A DNA stretch of 45,289 nt from Pseudogracilibacillus sp. (GCA_026169505.1 JAPFCO010000466.1:1-45289), one strand, 5' to 3'; positions 1 to 10,283 are shown, numbered from the stretch's first letter. The notes: generated by a model not told the origin, from the sequence alone. A program made the numbers and translations.

Positions 1-1428
1 GGTAATTTACATATTGGAAACGCACGTACTGCTTTATTTAATTATTTATATGCAAAACACTTTGATGGAAAGTTTATTATTCGAACAGAAGATACAGATC
101 AAAAACGCAATGTTGTGGGTGGGGAAGAAAGCCAACTGAACTTTCTGAAGTGGCTTGGTATTGAATGGGATGAAGGGGCAGATATTGGTGGAGAATTTGG
201 ACCGTATCGCCAGATGGAACGATTAGATATTTATCAGAAGTATATTGATGAATTATTAGAACGCAATCTAGCCTACGAATGTTTTATGACTGCCGATGAA
301 TTGGAAGAAGAACGTGAAGCTCAACGTGCAAACGGAGAAATTCCAATGTACTCAGGTGCACATAGTCAATTAACAGAAGCACAACGAGAAGCATATCGTG
401 CAGAGGGACGTAAACCGAGTATCCGTATTCGTGTTCCACAAGGGGTCACATATACATTCAATGATATCGTTCGTCAAAATATTTCGATCGAATCAAGTGA
501 TTATGGGGATTGGGTCATCGTTAAAAAAGATGGCATCCCAACATACAATTTTGCTGTCGCAATCGATGACCATCTAATGGAGATTACACATGTGTTACGT
601 GGAGAGGAACATATCTCAAATACACCGAGACAGATGATGATATATGATGCATTTGGTTGGGAAGCGCCAGCCTTTGGTCATATGACATTAATTTTAAACG
701 AAGATCGTAAGAAATTAAGTAAGCGTGATGAACATATCTTACAATTTATTGAGCAATATAAAGATCTTGGGTATTTACCAGAAGCAATGTTTAACTTCAT
801 TACGTTACTTGGCTGGTCTCCAGTCGGTGAAGAAGAAATTTTCACGAAGGAACAATTAATCGAGATGTTTGATCCAGAAAGATTATCCACTTCAGCTGCT
901 GTTTTTGATGCCAAAAAGTTAGAATGGATGAATGGTGAATATATTAAAAACATTAGTGTCGAAGAAGTGATTGATTTGGCATTACCACATTTAATAGAAG
1001 CGGGTAGATTAACAGAAGATGCAGATGAAGCACGAGTAAATTGGATAAAGGAAGTTATTGCCTTATACCAAGCACAACTACGATATGGTGCAGAAATTGT
1101 CGAATTAACGGACTTATTTTTCAAAGAAGAAATTCATTACGATGAGGCTGCGCAAGAAGTATTGGCGGAAGAACAAGTCGTTGAAGTACTACAAGTATTT
1201 GCCGACAAATTAATTCATTTAGATGAATTTCTCCAAGAAGATATTAAAAATCAAATTAAAGCAACACAAAAAGAGACGAAACATCGAGGCAAAAAACTTT
1301 TCATGCCGATTCGTGTAGCGACAACAGGTCAAACGCATGGTCCAGAATTACCAAAGGCAATTGAATTATTAGGGAAAGAAGTTATTTTGGCACGACTGGA
1401 TCAAGTCTTATCAAATATAGAAGGTTAA
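1..1428 (+). CDS. gltX: Glutamate--tRNA ligase, 5'-truncated by the window edge
   Basis: Frame open from base 1 ([20 protein letters not shown]...RTEDTDQKR); KLSKRD class I motif; next to cysE-cysS. Confidence 0.96.
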   Translation, partial: GNLHIGNARTALFNYLYAKHFDGKFIIRTEDTDQKRNVVGGEESQLNFLKWLGIEWDEGADIGGEFGPYRQMERLDIYQKYIDELLERNLAYECFMTADELEEEREAQRANGEIPMYSGAHSQLTEAQREAYRAEGRKPSIRIRVPQGVTYTFNDIVRQNISIESSDYGDWVIVKKDGIPTYNFAVAIDDHLMEITHVLRGEEHISNTPRQMMIYDAFGWEAPAFGHMTLILNEDRKKLSKRDEHILQFIEQYKDLGYLPEAMFNFITLLGWSPVGEEEIFTKEQLIEMFDPERLSTSAAVFDAKKLEWMNGEYIKNISVEEVIDLALPHLIEAGRLTEDADEARVNWIKEVIALYQAQLRYGAEIVELTDLFFKEEIHYDEAAQEVLAEEQVVEVLQVFADKLIHLDEFLQEDIKNQIKATQKETKHRGKKLFMPIRVATTGQTHGPELPKAIELLGKEVILARLDQVLSNIEG

Positions 1429-1462
1429 TTAATTCACATTTTTCACAAAGTATAATATAGTA

Positions 1463-1735
1463 AGAATACAATATATCGTACGAAAATGATGATGAGGATA
1501 AGTAAAAAGGTTTCATTTATGAAAGAGAACATCACCAAAGGCTGAAAGTGATGATGAATGCCCCTTTTGAACATGCACCTCGGAGTTCGTTATGGAAGAT
1601 TAGTATATAACGACGGCAGACTACCGTTATTAGATCGAGTTGAGAGAATGATGCTGTTCTCTAAACAGAGTGGAACCGCGCTAACAAAGCGTCTCTGTGT
1701 AAATGTTATTTACATGGAGATGCTTTTTTTATGTT
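1463..1735 (+). promoter_or_regulatory. T-box leader, probably tRNA-Cys responsive, upstream of cysE-cysS
   Basis: T-box sequence AGAGTGGAACCGCG at 1667-1680; distal stem I CATCAC/GTGATG with CAAAGGCTGAAA loop; candidate specifier TGC at 1574-1576 followed by ACCTC; terminator at 1689-1730; TATAAT at 1451-1456 upstream. Confidence 0.92.
1689..1730 (+). terminator. T-box terminator hairpin
   Basis: GCGTCTCTGTGTAAAT-GTT-ATTTACATGGAGATGC followed by T7. Confidence 0.88.
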
Positions 1736-1860
1736 ATCTGAGTCAATTTCATCATTACAATAAACTACTATGCCGTGTCGACGTAGTAAAAAATAAGCAT
1801 GATGGAATTGACAAATGCAATTGAAGATAACCTTTATTACTTTGAAGGAGGGGACTTTAA

Positions 1861-2529
1861 ATGGGTTTTTTCAAGAAAATGAAAGAAGATATGGACGTAG
1901 TATTTGAGCAGGATCCGGCAGCAAGATCATATTTTGAAGTATTCTTAACATATTCGGGCTTACATGCAGTTTGGTCTCATCGGATTGCTCATCGATTTTA
2001 TAAATGGAAATTATATTTTATTGCCCGGGCGATATCACAAGTGAGCCGTTTTATTACTGGAATTGAAATTCACCCCGGCGCTGTCATTGGGAGAAGATTC
2101 TTCATTGACCATGGAATGGGTGTTGTAGTTGGAGAGACTTGTGAAATTGGTAATAATGTAACGATCTATCAAGGTGTGACATTAGGTGGAACTGGTCATG
2201 AAAAAGGGAAGCGTCACCCAACGATTATGGATAATGCACTTATTGCAACAGGAGCAAAAGTGTTGGGGAATATTACAATCGGAGAAAACTCTAAAATCGG
2301 TGGTGGCTCGGTCGTATTAAAAGATGTGCCGAATAATGCCACAGTTGTAGGAATTCCTGGTCGGGTTGTTAAACAAGATGGCAAGAAAATTAGCCAAAAG
2401 TTAGATCACCATATTTTACCGGATCCAATTTCTGATCGTTTGCAAGCATTACAAGCGGAAATTGATCTATTACAAGATGAAGTGACTCAGTTAAAGGAAG
2501 GAAAAGAACATGTCAATCACAATTTATAA
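1861..2529 (+). CDS. cysE: Serine O-acetyltransferase
   Basis: Left-handed beta-helix hexapeptides ([28 protein letters not shown]); RBS GGAGGGG; overlaps cysS. Confidence 0.95.
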   Translation: MGFFKKMKEDMDVVFEQDPAARSYFEVFLTYSGLHAVWSHRIAHRFYKWKLYFIARAISQVSRFITGIEIHPGAVIGRRFFIDHGMGVVVGETCEIGNNVTIYQGVTLGGTGHEKGKRHPTIMDNALIATGAKVLGNITIGENSKIGGGSVVLKDVPNNATVVGIPGRVVKQDGKKISQKLDHHILPDPISDRLQALQAEIDLLQDEVTQLKEGKEHVNHNL

Positions 2530-3907
2530 TTCAATCACAAAAGAGAAGGAAGCATTCACACCATTAGTTGAAAATGAAGTGAAAATGTACGTATGTGGTC
2601 CGACTGTGTATAATTACATTCATATTGGTAATGCAAGACCTGCCATAGTCTTTGATACAGTACGTCGATATTTTGAATATAAAGGATATAAGGTAAACTA
2701 TGTTTTAAACTTCACGGATGTAGATGATAAAATTATTGCAGCATCTAATCATACGGGTGAGAAAATTCAAGATGTGACAAATCGTTTCATTGATGCCTAT
2801 TTACAAGATGTAAAAGCATTGGGAGTGAAAGAAGCGACACACCACCCACGTGTTACTGAAACAATGGATGAGATTATTGAATTTGTAGCAGGATTAGTTG
2901 ATAAAGACTATGCTTATGAAGTAGATGGAGATGTTTATTTTAAACCACGGGCCTTTGAAGGGTATGGGAAGTTATCTGCTCAATCAATTGATGAATTAAG
3001 GGCAGGTGCTCGGATAAGGGTAGGAGAGAACAAGCACGATCCACTTGATTTCGCATTATGGAAGAAAGCGAAGGAAGACGAAATAGCGTGGGATTCCCCG
3101 TGGGGGAAAGGTCGTCCAGGTTGGCATATCGAATGTTCAGCGATGGCGAAGAAGTATTTGGGAGAAACAATTGATATTCATGCTGGCGGACAGGATTTAA
3201 CATTTCCACACCATGAAAATGAAATTGCACAGTCGGAAGCATTAAATGAAAAGACATTTGCGAACTATTGGATGCATAATGGTTATATGAATATCGATAA
3301 TGAAAAGATGTCAAAGTCTTTAGGGAACTTTGTGTTGACGAAAGATCTTATAGCCGAGTATGACCCAATGGTATTGCGCTTCTTTATGTTAACAGTTCAT
3401 TACCGTAACCCAATTAACTTTACGAGTGAACTAATCAAAGGGGCGGAGAATAGTTTTGATCGGATCAAAACAGCTTATACGAATGTGGAACATAGAAAAA
3501 AGACGAGTACAAACTTAGACGCATATAAAGATGATTGGCTTGAAAAGATTGAGCAACATGAACAGCAATTTCAAACTGCTATGGAAGACGACTTTAATAC
3601 GGCAAATGCAATTACTGTATTGTTTGATCTTGCGAAAGATGCCAACGTCTATTTAGAGCAAAATCAAACGAATGTGGAAGTGCTAGGTGCATTTTCGGAA
3701 AAAATCAGTCACTTGTTAGAGGTGCTAGGTATTCAGTTGAAGCAAGAGACATTATTGGATGATGAGATTGACGCACTGATTGAGGAAAGAAATGAAGCGA
3801 GAAAAGTAAAAAACTTTGCAAGAGCAGATGAGATTCGGGATCTTCTTAAAGAAAAACAAATTATTTTAGAAGATACGGCACAAGGTGTTCGTTGGAGAAG
3901 AGCGTAA
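2510..3907 (+). CDS. cysS: Cysteine--tRNA ligase
   Basis: [27 protein letters not shown] motif; 465 aa. Confidence 0.97.
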   Translation: MSITIYNSITKEKEAFTPLVENEVKMYVCGPTVYNYIHIGNARPAIVFDTVRRYFEYKGYKVNYVLNFTDVDDKIIAASNHTGEKIQDVTNRFIDAYLQDVKALGVKEATHHPRVTETMDEIIEFVAGLVDKDYAYEVDGDVYFKPRAFEGYGKLSAQSIDELRAGARIRVGENKHDPLDFALWKKAKEDEIAWDSPWGKGRPGWHIECSAMAKKYLGETIDIHAGGQDLTFPHHENEIAQSEALNEKTFANYWMHNGYMNIDNEKMSKSLGNFVLTKDLIAEYDPMVLRFFMLTVHYRNPINFTSELIKGAENSFDRIKTAYTNVEHRKKTSTNLDAYKDDWLEKIEQHEQQFQTAMEDDFNTANAITVLFDLAKDANVYLEQNQTNVEVLGAFSEKISHLLEVLGIQLKQETLLDDEIDALIEERNEARKVKNFARADEIRDLLKEKQIILEDTAQGVRWRRA

Positions 3908-3909
3908 AT

Positions 3910-4323
3910 ATGGAACTAAACGTAAAGCAGTTAAATAGTTTAGCGCTTGCCTATATAGGCGACGCTGTCTACGAAGTACATGTGCGTCATTATTTAATTA
4001 AGTCTGGAAGAATCAGGCCGAATGATCTACATCAAGAAGCGGTTTCTTTTGTTGCTGCGACAGCTCAAGCAGCAATTATTCATGATTGGTTGGATCGAGA
4101 CCTGTTATCAGACGGAGAAGCGGCGGTTGTTAGACGGGGTCGAAATGCAAAGTCACATTCTACCCCGAAGAACATGCCGATTCATGCATATCGTTATGCG
4201 ACAGCTTTTGAGGCATTAATAGGTTACCACTTTTTGTTAGATAATGAAGTACGTTTAACAGAATTACTGGACTTAGCACTAGAATTTATTGTCAAAATGA
4301 CAAGCAATGAGGAAGGAATATAA
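3910..4323 (+). CDS. mrnC: Mini-ribonuclease III
   Basis: LNSLALAYIGDAVYEVHVRHYL; conserved position after cysS; ATG 3910 preferred over the track's TTG 3892. Confidence 0.92.
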   Translation: MELNVKQLNSLALAYIGDAVYEVHVRHYLIKSGRIRPNDLHQEAVSFVAATAQAAIIHDWLDRDLLSDGEAAVVRRGRNAKSHSTPKNMPIHAYRYATAFEALIGYHFLLDNEVRLTELLDLALEFIVKMTSNEEGI

Positions 4324-5075
4324 TGATGAACGAAGAAATGATTATTGGTAGAAATCCAGTAATGGAAGCTTTAAAATCTGGACGAGCGGTGAATAAAGTA
4401 CTTGTTTCAGATCAATTAAATCAACAAACGGAGAAGGATCTGTTCCGTGCAGTGAAAAAGGCGAATACTATTTTACAAAAGGTCCCTAAAAAAAGAATAG
4501 ACCAAATGTCGAGCGGGAAACACCAAGGAATTATTGCTTACGTTGCTGCATATGAATATGCAACAATAGAGCAAATATTACAACGTGCGACAGACAAAGG
4601 AGTTCCGCCGTTTTTAATGATATTAGATGAGATAGAAGATCCTCATAATTTAGGAGCGATCTTAAGAACGGCGGATGCGACTGGTGTCCATGGGGTGATC
4701 ATTCCGAAGCGCCGTGCTGTTGGATTAACAGAGACTGTAGCGAAAGCCTCTGCAGGGGCGATTGAACATATCCCTGTTGCACGAGTAACGAATATAGCTG
4801 ATACAATTGAGGCATTAAAGTCAGAAAACATTTGGGTTGTTGGTACAGATGAAAGAGGTTCAGATGATTATCGATCGTTAGACGGTGACACAGCATTAGC
4901 GATTGTCATTGGTAATGAAGGAAAAGGACTAACTAGAATTGTAAAAGATAAATGTGATTGGCTCGTTCATTTGCCGATGCAAGGATCAATCCCTTCATTA
5001 AATGCATCAGTAGCTAGTAGTCTTTTAATGTATGAAATATATCGTAAAAGGCATCCACTAGGTGAAGACGGATGA
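4323..5075 (+). CDS. rlmB: 23S rRNA (guanosine-2'-O-)-methyltransferase RlmB (SpoU family)
   Basis: IIGRNPVMEALKSGR; SPOUT motifs (EDPHNLGAILRTADATG, GNEGKGL, SIPSLNASVASSLLMYE). Confidence 0.94.
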   Translation: MMNEEMIIGRNPVMEALKSGRAVNKVLVSDQLNQQTEKDLFRAVKKANTILQKVPKKRIDQMSSGKHQGIIAYVAAYEYATIEQILQRATDKGVPPFLMILDEIEDPHNLGAILRTADATGVHGVIIPKRRAVGLTETVAKASAGAIEHIPVARVTNIADTIEALKSENIWVVGTDERGSDDYRSLDGDTALAIVIGNEGKGLTRIVKDKCDWLVHLPMQGSIPSLNASVASSLLMYEIYRKRHPLGEDG

Positions 5076-5581
5076 ACATACTCGTTGTAGATGGATATAA
5101 TATTATTGGGGCATGGGATGAACTTGCCTATTTAAAACGGAAAGAAATTAGTTTAGCGCGAGACCGGTTACTTGAAATGCTGATGGAATATCAAGCATTT
5201 TCAGGGGACCGTGTCATCATCGTATTTGATGCATTGTATGTGAAGGGTCAAGAAAGTAAGATGGCAATCAATAATGTGGAAGTTATTTATACGAAAGAAA
5301 ATGAAACCGCCGATGAATGTATTGAGCGGTTAGTAAAATCGTTGAAAAATGTAAAAAATCAAGTCTATGTTGCTACATCTGATTATTTAGAGCAACGCAC
5401 GATTTTTAGCCGAGGTGCATTACGAATTTCTGCGCGCGAATTATTGATTGAAATCAATGGAATGGAATCCAATATAAATGATCAATTAATACAACACAGT
5501 AAAGCACAACCAAAATTGAAAATATCAATGGAAGAGAATGTGCTTAAAAAATTTGAAAAATGGCGTCGAGGAAATTCATAA
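5072..5581 (+). CDS. rae1: NYN/PIN-like ribosome-associated endoribonuclease (YacP/Rae1)
   Basis: MNILVVDGYNIIGAWDEL N-terminus; conserved position before sigH. Confidence 0.9.
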   Translation: MNILVVDGYNIIGAWDELAYLKRKEISLARDRLLEMLMEYQAFSGDRVIIVFDALYVKGQESKMAINNVEVIYTKENETADECIERLVKSLKNVKNQVYVATSDYLEQRTIFSRGALRISARELLIEINGMESNINDQLIQHSKAQPKLKISMEENVLKKFEKWRRGNS

Positions 5582-5636
5582 ATATGTCGAAATTTGCTTA
5601 CTTTACCCTTAAATTACATAAAGAGTAAAATAGGTA

Positions 5637-5666
5637 TTGACTGAATGAAAGCACTTACTGTATACT
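5637..5666 (+). promoter_or_regulatory. Putative sigma-A promoter for sigH
   Basis: TTGACT (5637) - 18 nt - TATACT (5661). Confidence 0.65.
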
Positions 5667-5750
5667 CAATAACTAAGTTCTACAAAAAGAGAGAAAGCTC
5701 CACAAAAGAGAGAGTTTGACAAAGAAAGTATACAGGGGTGAGCACTATAC

Positions 5751-6407
5751 ATGGTATATGTAGAAAAAGTAAGGAGTAGCGCGCTTGAGGAAGCATCTGT
5801 CGACCAAGCTCTATTGTTGCATGGTAAAAAAGGGGACAAGCTTGCAATAGACTATCTGATGAACAAATATGAGGGGATTGTTCGTAAGAAAGCGAACACG
5901 TATTTTTTAATCGGAAGTGATCGAGAGGATGTTGTGCAAGAGGGATTGATAGGATTGTTCAAAGCAATATGTGATTACGACGAAAATAAAAGGTCGTCAT
6001 TTAAATCCTTCGCTGAATTATGTATTACAAGACAAATTATTACCTCCATTAAAACCGCAACCAGATTAAAACATACACCACTGAATGGATACATATCTAT
6101 TTATAAACCGGTTCAAGATGAATCAGAACAGGCTTTAATAGATATAATTGAATATTTTGAAGCTGACCAACCTCAGGACTTATTAGTAATGAAAGAGAAT
6201 ATGCATCATGTTCAAACAGAGTTATTAAAAGTGCTTACGGGATTAGAATGGGACGTACTTCGTCATTATTTAGAAGGCTTTACTTATGAAGAAATAGCTT
6301 TGCAAATTGGACGTTCGGAGAAGTCGATTGATAACGCACTGCAAAGAATAAAACGAAAAGTCGGACAACTCATTAAGGAAAATGTCTTAGAGTACAATCT
6401 AATATAA
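5751..6407 (+). CDS. sigH: RNA polymerase sigma factor SigH
   Basis: Sigma-70 region 2 (DREDVVQEGLIGLFKAICDYD) and region 4 (YEEIALQIGRSEKSIDNALQRIKRK); conserved locus. Confidence 0.93.
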   Translation: MVYVEKVRSSALEEASVDQALLLHGKKGDKLAIDYLMNKYEGIVRKKANTYFLIGSDREDVVQEGLIGLFKAICDYDENKRSSFKSFAELCITRQIITSIKTATRLKHTPLNGYISIYKPVQDESEQALIDIIEYFEADQPQDLLVMKENMHHVQTELLKVLTGLEWDVLRHYLEGFTYEEIALQIGRSEKSIDNALQRIKRKVGQLIKENVLEYNLI

Positions 6408-6417
6408 TGAACTATCA

Positions 6418-6446
6418 TTGACACATCAGATGATGCGTGCTATGTT
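6418..6446 (+). promoter_or_regulatory. Putative sigma-A promoter for rpmGB-secE
   Basis: TTGACA (6418) - 17 nt - TATGTT (6441), extended TGC. Confidence 0.6.
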
Positions 6447-6480
6447 TATAGAGATAATAGAATTATTATGTGGTGAAATG

Positions 6481-6630
6481 ATGAAAAGTAAAGTTATATT
6501 AGCATGTACAAAATGTTCTAGTAGAAATTATACAACAAATAAAAATCAAACGACAAGTCCTGAACGATTGACGATAAAGAAGTTTTGTAAACATTGTAAT
6601 GAACATGTTGAGCATAGAGAAACGAAATAG
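6481..6630 (+). CDS. rpmGB: Ribosomal protein L33, zinc-binding type
   Basis: MKSKVILACTKCSSRNYTTNKN...CKHCNEHVEHRETK with two CxxC; start moved from ORF-track 6418, which lies inside a promoter. Confidence 0.9.
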   Translation: MKSKVILACTKCSSRNYTTNKNQTTSPERLTIKKFCKHCNEHVEHRETK

Positions 6631-6652
6631 GTTTAGTGGAGGAATTTTCGAA

Positions 6653-6841
6653 GTGAATATTTTTAAGTTTTTCAGAGATGTATCACGCGAAATGAAAAAG
6701 GTATCTTGGCCAAAGGGGCCAGAACTAGTCAGTTATACTATTACTGTTATTGCAACAGTGGCTTTCGTAGCAGTCTTCTTCGCAGTTGTCGATTTAGGTA
6801 TTACACAATTATTAAACAATTTACCATTTGTGAATAATTGA
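6653..6841 (+). CDS. secE: Preprotein translocase subunit SecE
   Basis: GTG start with SD GTGGAGG; MNIFKFFRDVSREMKKVSWPKG plus one TM helix; 62 aa. Confidence 0.93.
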   Translation: MNIFKFFRDVSREMKKVSWPKGPELVSYTITVIATVAFVAVFFAVVDLGITQLLNNLPFVNN

Positions 6842-6884
6842 TGAGAATATATGCTATAATACATTGTAAATAAATGAACGAACT

Positions 6885-6908
6885 AAAACCCGCTATACCG
6901 GGTTTTTT
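6885..6908 (+). terminator. Intrinsic terminator between secE and nusG
   Basis: AAACCCG-CTATAC-CGGGTTT followed by T tract. Confidence 0.8.
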
Positions 6909-7056
6909 AATATGTTTATTTTTATTTCTACTAAATACCTTTCGTTCATTAAGGTGTCGTCGTTTAATGGGGAAGAGAAAAAGGAATTGCGCATATATGT
7001 AAGAAAAGTAAAACAAAAAGATTCGTAGAAAGCAAAATAAGAGCGGAGGGGAAAAA

Positions 7057-7596
7057 ATGGAGATGGAGACAAACTGGTATGTAATACATACGTACTCTGG
7101 GTATGAAAACAAAGTAAGAATGAATTTAGAAAAACGAGTAGAAACAATGGGGATGGATGATAAAATTTTCCGAGTTATTGTTCCTGAAGAAGAGGAAACG
7201 GAAATCAAGGATGGGAAAACGAAAACATCCATGAAGAAATTCTTCCCGGGTTATGTACTTGCAGAGATGGTCATGACAGATGACTCTTGGTATGTTGTGC
7301 GTAACACACCGGGAGTAACAGGTTTTGTTGGATCGAGTGGACAAGGGACGAAGCCAACACCATTATTACCACATGAAGTGGACACATTGTTAAAAAGAAT
7401 CGGTATGGAAGACGCTACAATAAAAGTTGATTATGAGTTGAAAGAAAATGTCAAAGTAACTGACGGTCCATTTGCAAGCTTTATGGGGACGATTGAACAT
7501 ATTGATGTAGACAAGGGAAAATTAAAAGTTCATGTTAATATGTTCGGAAGAGAGACACCTGTGGAATTGGACTTTAATCAAGTGGAAAAGGTTTAA
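7057..7596 (+). CDS. nusG: Transcription termination/antitermination protein NusG
   Basis: NWYVIHTYSGYENKVRMNLEKRV; C-terminal KOW region (VTDGPFASFMGTIEHID). Confidence 0.97.
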   Translation: MEMETNWYVIHTYSGYENKVRMNLEKRVETMGMDDKIFRVIVPEEEETEIKDGKTKTSMKKFFPGYVLAEMVMTDDSWYVVRNTPGVTGFVGSSGQGTKPTPLLPHEVDTLLKRIGMEDATIKVDYELKENVKVTDGPFASFMGTIEHIDVDKGKLKVHVNMFGRETPVELDFNQVEKV

Positions 7597-7634
7597 AGTA
7601 AATATTGAGCTAGTTCATTTCGGAAAGTAACTTC

Positions 7635-7699
7635 AAGGCGGAATCCATGACTCATCTGTAAAAAAGCAACACCTACAGAAGAGTAAAGGATTCCGCTTT
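7635..7699 (+). other. Long two-tier RNA hairpin between nusG and rplK
   Basis: AAGGCGGAATCC (7635-7646) pairs with GGATTCCGCTTT (7688-7699), one GU; inner ACTC/GAGT and CTGTA/TACAG. Confidence 0.75.
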
Positions 7700-7776
7700 A
7701 AAGTTTACATCCTAAGAATATCTTTTATAATTACAATAAGATACGTTAAATAAACAGTTGTAATTTTAGGTTTCCC

Positions 7777-7805
7777 TTGCGTTTTAAAGTAACGTATGGT
7801 AGAAT
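7777..7805 (+). promoter_or_regulatory. Sigma-A promoter for rplK-rplA
   Basis: TTGCGT (7777) - 17 nt - TAGAAT (7800), extended TG. Confidence 0.75.
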
Positions 7806-7850
7806 TCCTTTGTTGCGCATACTTTTATTAAAAAGCAATGCGCTATATGA

Positions 7851-7890
7851 GTGGGAGGGAATTCTAATAATAGGAGACCCAATTACCACA
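7851..7890 (+). promoter_or_regulatory. Candidate L1-binding operator in rplK leader
   Basis: GTGGGAGG...CTAATAATA...TTACCACA; same pattern recurs before rplA. Confidence 0.5.
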
Positions 7891-7916
7891 TCACGGACGA
7901 TAAGGAGGTGTGTCTC

Positions 7917-8342
7917 GTGGCTAAAAAAGTTATTGATATTGTTAAATTACAAATTCCGGCTGGTAAAGCTAACCCAGCACCGCCTGTTGGGCCAGCGCTT
8001 GGACAAGCAGGAATAAACATTATGGGATTTTGTAAAGAGTTTAACGCACAAACACAAGACGAAGCTGGACTAATTATTCCAGTTGAAATTACGGTGTTTG
8101 AAGATCGCTCATTTACATTTATTACAAAAACTCCGCCAGCTGCAGTGCTACTGAAACAAGCTGCTGGAATTGACAAAGCGTCAGGAGAACCAAATAAAAA
8201 CAAAGTTGCGACTGTAAAGCGTGACAAAGTAAGAGAAATTGCAGAATCAAAAATGCAAGATTTAAATGCTGCAGATGTAGAAGCAGCTGTACGCATGGTA
8301 GAAGGTACTGCACGTAGTATGGGAGTTTCCATCGAAGATTAA
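7917..8342 (+). CDS. rplK: Ribosomal protein L11
   Basis: GTG start after [39 protein letters not shown]. Confidence 0.97.
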   Translation: MAKKVIDIVKLQIPAGKANPAPPVGPALGQAGINIMGFCKEFNAQTQDEAGLIIPVEITVFEDRSFTFITKTPPAAVLLKQAAGIDKASGEPNKNKVATVKRDKVREIAESKMQDLNAADVEAAVRMVEGTARSMGVSIED

Positions 8343-8358
8343 TTGCCGTGCCTGATAC

Positions 8359-8385
8359 GTGGGAGGTATATCCGTTAATACCACA
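8359..8385 (+). promoter_or_regulatory. Candidate second L1-binding operator before rplA
   Basis: GTGGGAGGTATATCCGTTAATACCACA, GTGG/CCAC framed. Confidence 0.5.
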
Positions 8386-8402
8386 TATAAGGAGGAAGTA
8401 AA

Positions 8403-9095
8403 TTGAAAAAAAGAGGTAAGAACTATCAAGAAGCAGTTAAACTTGTAGATCGCACAAAGCAATATGACATTGCAGAAGCGGTTACACTATTAAAAGAAGC
8501 TTCAAAAGCTAAATTTGATGAAACAGTTGAAGTTGCTTATCGTTTAGGTGTTGACCCTAAAAAGGCAGAGGAAAACATTCGTGGAGCAGTAGTTTTACCA
8601 CATGGTACAGGTAAAACGCAACGCGTATTAGTCTTTGCTAAAGGCGACAAAGTAAAAGAAGCTGAAGCAGCAGGCGCTGATTATATTGGTGATGCTGATG
8701 TTATTGCAAAAATTAATGATGGCTGGTTTGACTTCGATGTAATCGTAGCTACCCCAGATATGATGGCAGAGGTTGGTAAACTAGGTCGAGTACTTGGACC
8801 AAAAGGATTAATGCCAAACCCTAAAACAGGAACTGTTACGTTTGAAGTTGAAAAAGCGGTGAACGATATTAAAGCAGGTAAAGTAGAGTATCGCGTCGAC
8901 AAATCTTCGAATTTACACGTGCCGATTGGGAAGATTTCTTTTGAAGATGATAAGTTGGTAGAAAACTTTACAACAATTATGGATACAATTGTAAAAGCAA
9001 AACCACAATCATCAAAAGGAGTTTACCTTCAAAACGTTGTAGTAACTTCTACAATGGGTCCTGGAATCAAAATTGATGCATCCAGTTACCTGTAA
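8403..9095 (+). CDS. rplA: Ribosomal protein L1
   Basis: TTG start after [37 protein letters not shown]. Confidence 0.97.
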   Translation: MKKRGKNYQEAVKLVDRTKQYDIAEAVTLLKEASKAKFDETVEVAYRLGVDPKKAEENIRGAVVLPHGTGKTQRVLVFAKGDKVKEAEAAGADYIGDADVIAKINDGWFDFDVIVATPDMMAEVGKLGRVLGPKGLMPNPKTGTVTFEVEKAVNDIKAGKVEYRVDKSSNLHVPIGKISFEDDKLVENFTTIMDTIVKAKPQSSKGVYLQNVVVTSTMGPGIKIDASSYL

Positions 9096-9105
9096 TCGCT
9101 ATTGA

Positions 9106-9134
9106 TTGACAGTATATTATTTATATACTATAAT
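9106..9134 (+). promoter_or_regulatory. Sigma-A promoter for rplJ-rplL
   Basis: Consensus TTGACA (9106) - 17 nt - TATAAT (9129). Confidence 0.85.
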
Positions 9135-9154
9135 GACGAAGCGTTGAAAAAATT

Positions 9155-9285
9155 ATATATGTTATACCGTAGACAGTAGGAGCGTAACTGCTTAATAACC
9201 TACCGAGGTGACTTATTATTGTTTTTATAAATGAAACATAAAAATAATGATGCCTCCATGTCTTTTGTATATGGGGGCCATTTTA
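9155..9285 (+). promoter_or_regulatory. L10 leader with attenuator hairpin
   Basis: CAGTAGGAGCGTAACTGCTTAATAACCTACCGAGGTGAC typical of firmicute rplJ leaders; GCCTCCATGT/ATATGGGGGC hairpin with T-rich tail. Confidence 0.8.
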
Positions 9286-9345
9286 TTTATATGAAAATAT
9301 ATGAACAACTCAAATACCGTATAACATTCTTTAGGAGGTGGACCG

Positions 9346-9849
9346 ATGCCAAACATTGAAGCAAAACAACAAGTTGTTAATGAGATTTCTGAGAAGTTTA
9401 ATCAAAGTGAAACAGCTGTACTAGTCGATTACCGTGGTTTATCAGTAGCTGAAGTTACTGCGTTAAGAAAAGAATTACGCGATAATAATATCGATTATAA
9501 AGTATATAAAAACACTTTAGCACGCCGTGCAATTGAAGGTTCCGATATTGAGGAGCTAACAGATACCTTAGTAGGGCCGACAGCAATTGCATTTGGTACT
9601 GAGGATGTTGTAGCTCCAGCGAAAATACTTCATAACTTTGCGAAGACTCACGAAGCGTTAGAAGTAAAAGCAGGAGTAATTCAAGGGAAAGTTGCAACAC
9701 TTGATGAAATCAAAGAATTATCAACTTTACCAGATTACGATGGACTTGTATCTATGTTGTTAAGTGTGCTACAAGCGCCAATTCGTAACTTAGCATACGC
9801 TACACAAGCGATTGCAGACCAGAAAGACGAAGCGGAAGCAGCAGAGTAA
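9346..9849 (+). CDS. rplJ: Ribosomal protein L10
   Basis: [19 protein letters not shown]; followed by rplL. Confidence 0.96.
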   Translation: MPNIEAKQQVVNEISEKFNQSETAVLVDYRGLSVAEVTALRKELRDNNIDYKVYKNTLARRAIEGSDIEELTDTLVGPTAIAFGTEDVVAPAKILHNFAKTHEALEVKAGVIQGKVATLDEIKELSTLPDYDGLVSMLLSVLQAPIRNLAYATQAIADQKDEAEAAE

Positions 9850-9904
9850 TCTGTGCCAACGTGTAATAAAAAAATTAAATTTAAATTTATAGGAGGAAAA
9901 ACAG

Positions 9905-10273
9905 ATGACAAACGAACAAATTATTGAAGCGGTAAAAGAAATGTCTGTTTTAGAATTAAACGATTTAGTAAAAGCAATTGAAGAAGAATTTGGTGTAACA
10001 GCAGCAGCTCCAGTAGCAGTAGCAGGTGGCGCAGCAGCGGGTGGAGAAGCCGAAGAAGAACAAACTGAATTTGACGTTGTATTAGAAGATGCAGGCGCAT
10101 CAAAAATTAAAGTTGTTAAAGCAGTTCGTGAAATTACAGCTCTTGGCTTGAAAGATGCAAAAGATTTAACAGACGCAGCTCCTAAAGCGATTAAAGAAGG
10201 AGTTTCTAAAGAAGAAGCTGAAGAAATGTTAGCTAAACTTGAAGAAGCTGGAGCAACAGCAGTTATTAAGTAA
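9905..10273 (+). CDS. rplL: Ribosomal protein L7/L12
   Basis: Ala-rich hinge; [34 protein letters not shown]. Confidence 0.98.
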   Translation: MTNEQIIEAVKEMSVLELNDLVKAIEEEFGVTAAAPVAVAGGAAAGGEAEEEQTEFDVVLEDAGASKIKVVKAVREITALGLKDAKDLTDAAPKAIKEGVSKEEAEEMLAKLEEAGATAVIK

Positions 10274-10283
10274 TGTAAAAATG

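Noticed and set aside
678-1124. 148-aa minus-strand ORF inside gltX
   Set aside because: Antisense shadow of a strongly conserved gene; Ser/Asn-rich low-complexity translation.
1558-1824. 88-aa plus-strand ORF
   Set aside because: Lies within and after the T-box leader; start codon is in stem I and the translation resembles no protein I know.
5680-5730. Imperfect repeat TACAAAAAGAGAGAAAGCT / CACAAAAGAGAGAGTTT upstream of sigH
   Set aside because: Short purine-rich similarity expected by chance; no regular spacing to suggest a binding array.
6801-7232. 143-aa minus-strand ORF over the secE-nusG gap
   Set aside because: Phe/Ser-rich translation from AT-rich antisense of nusG; no initiation signal.
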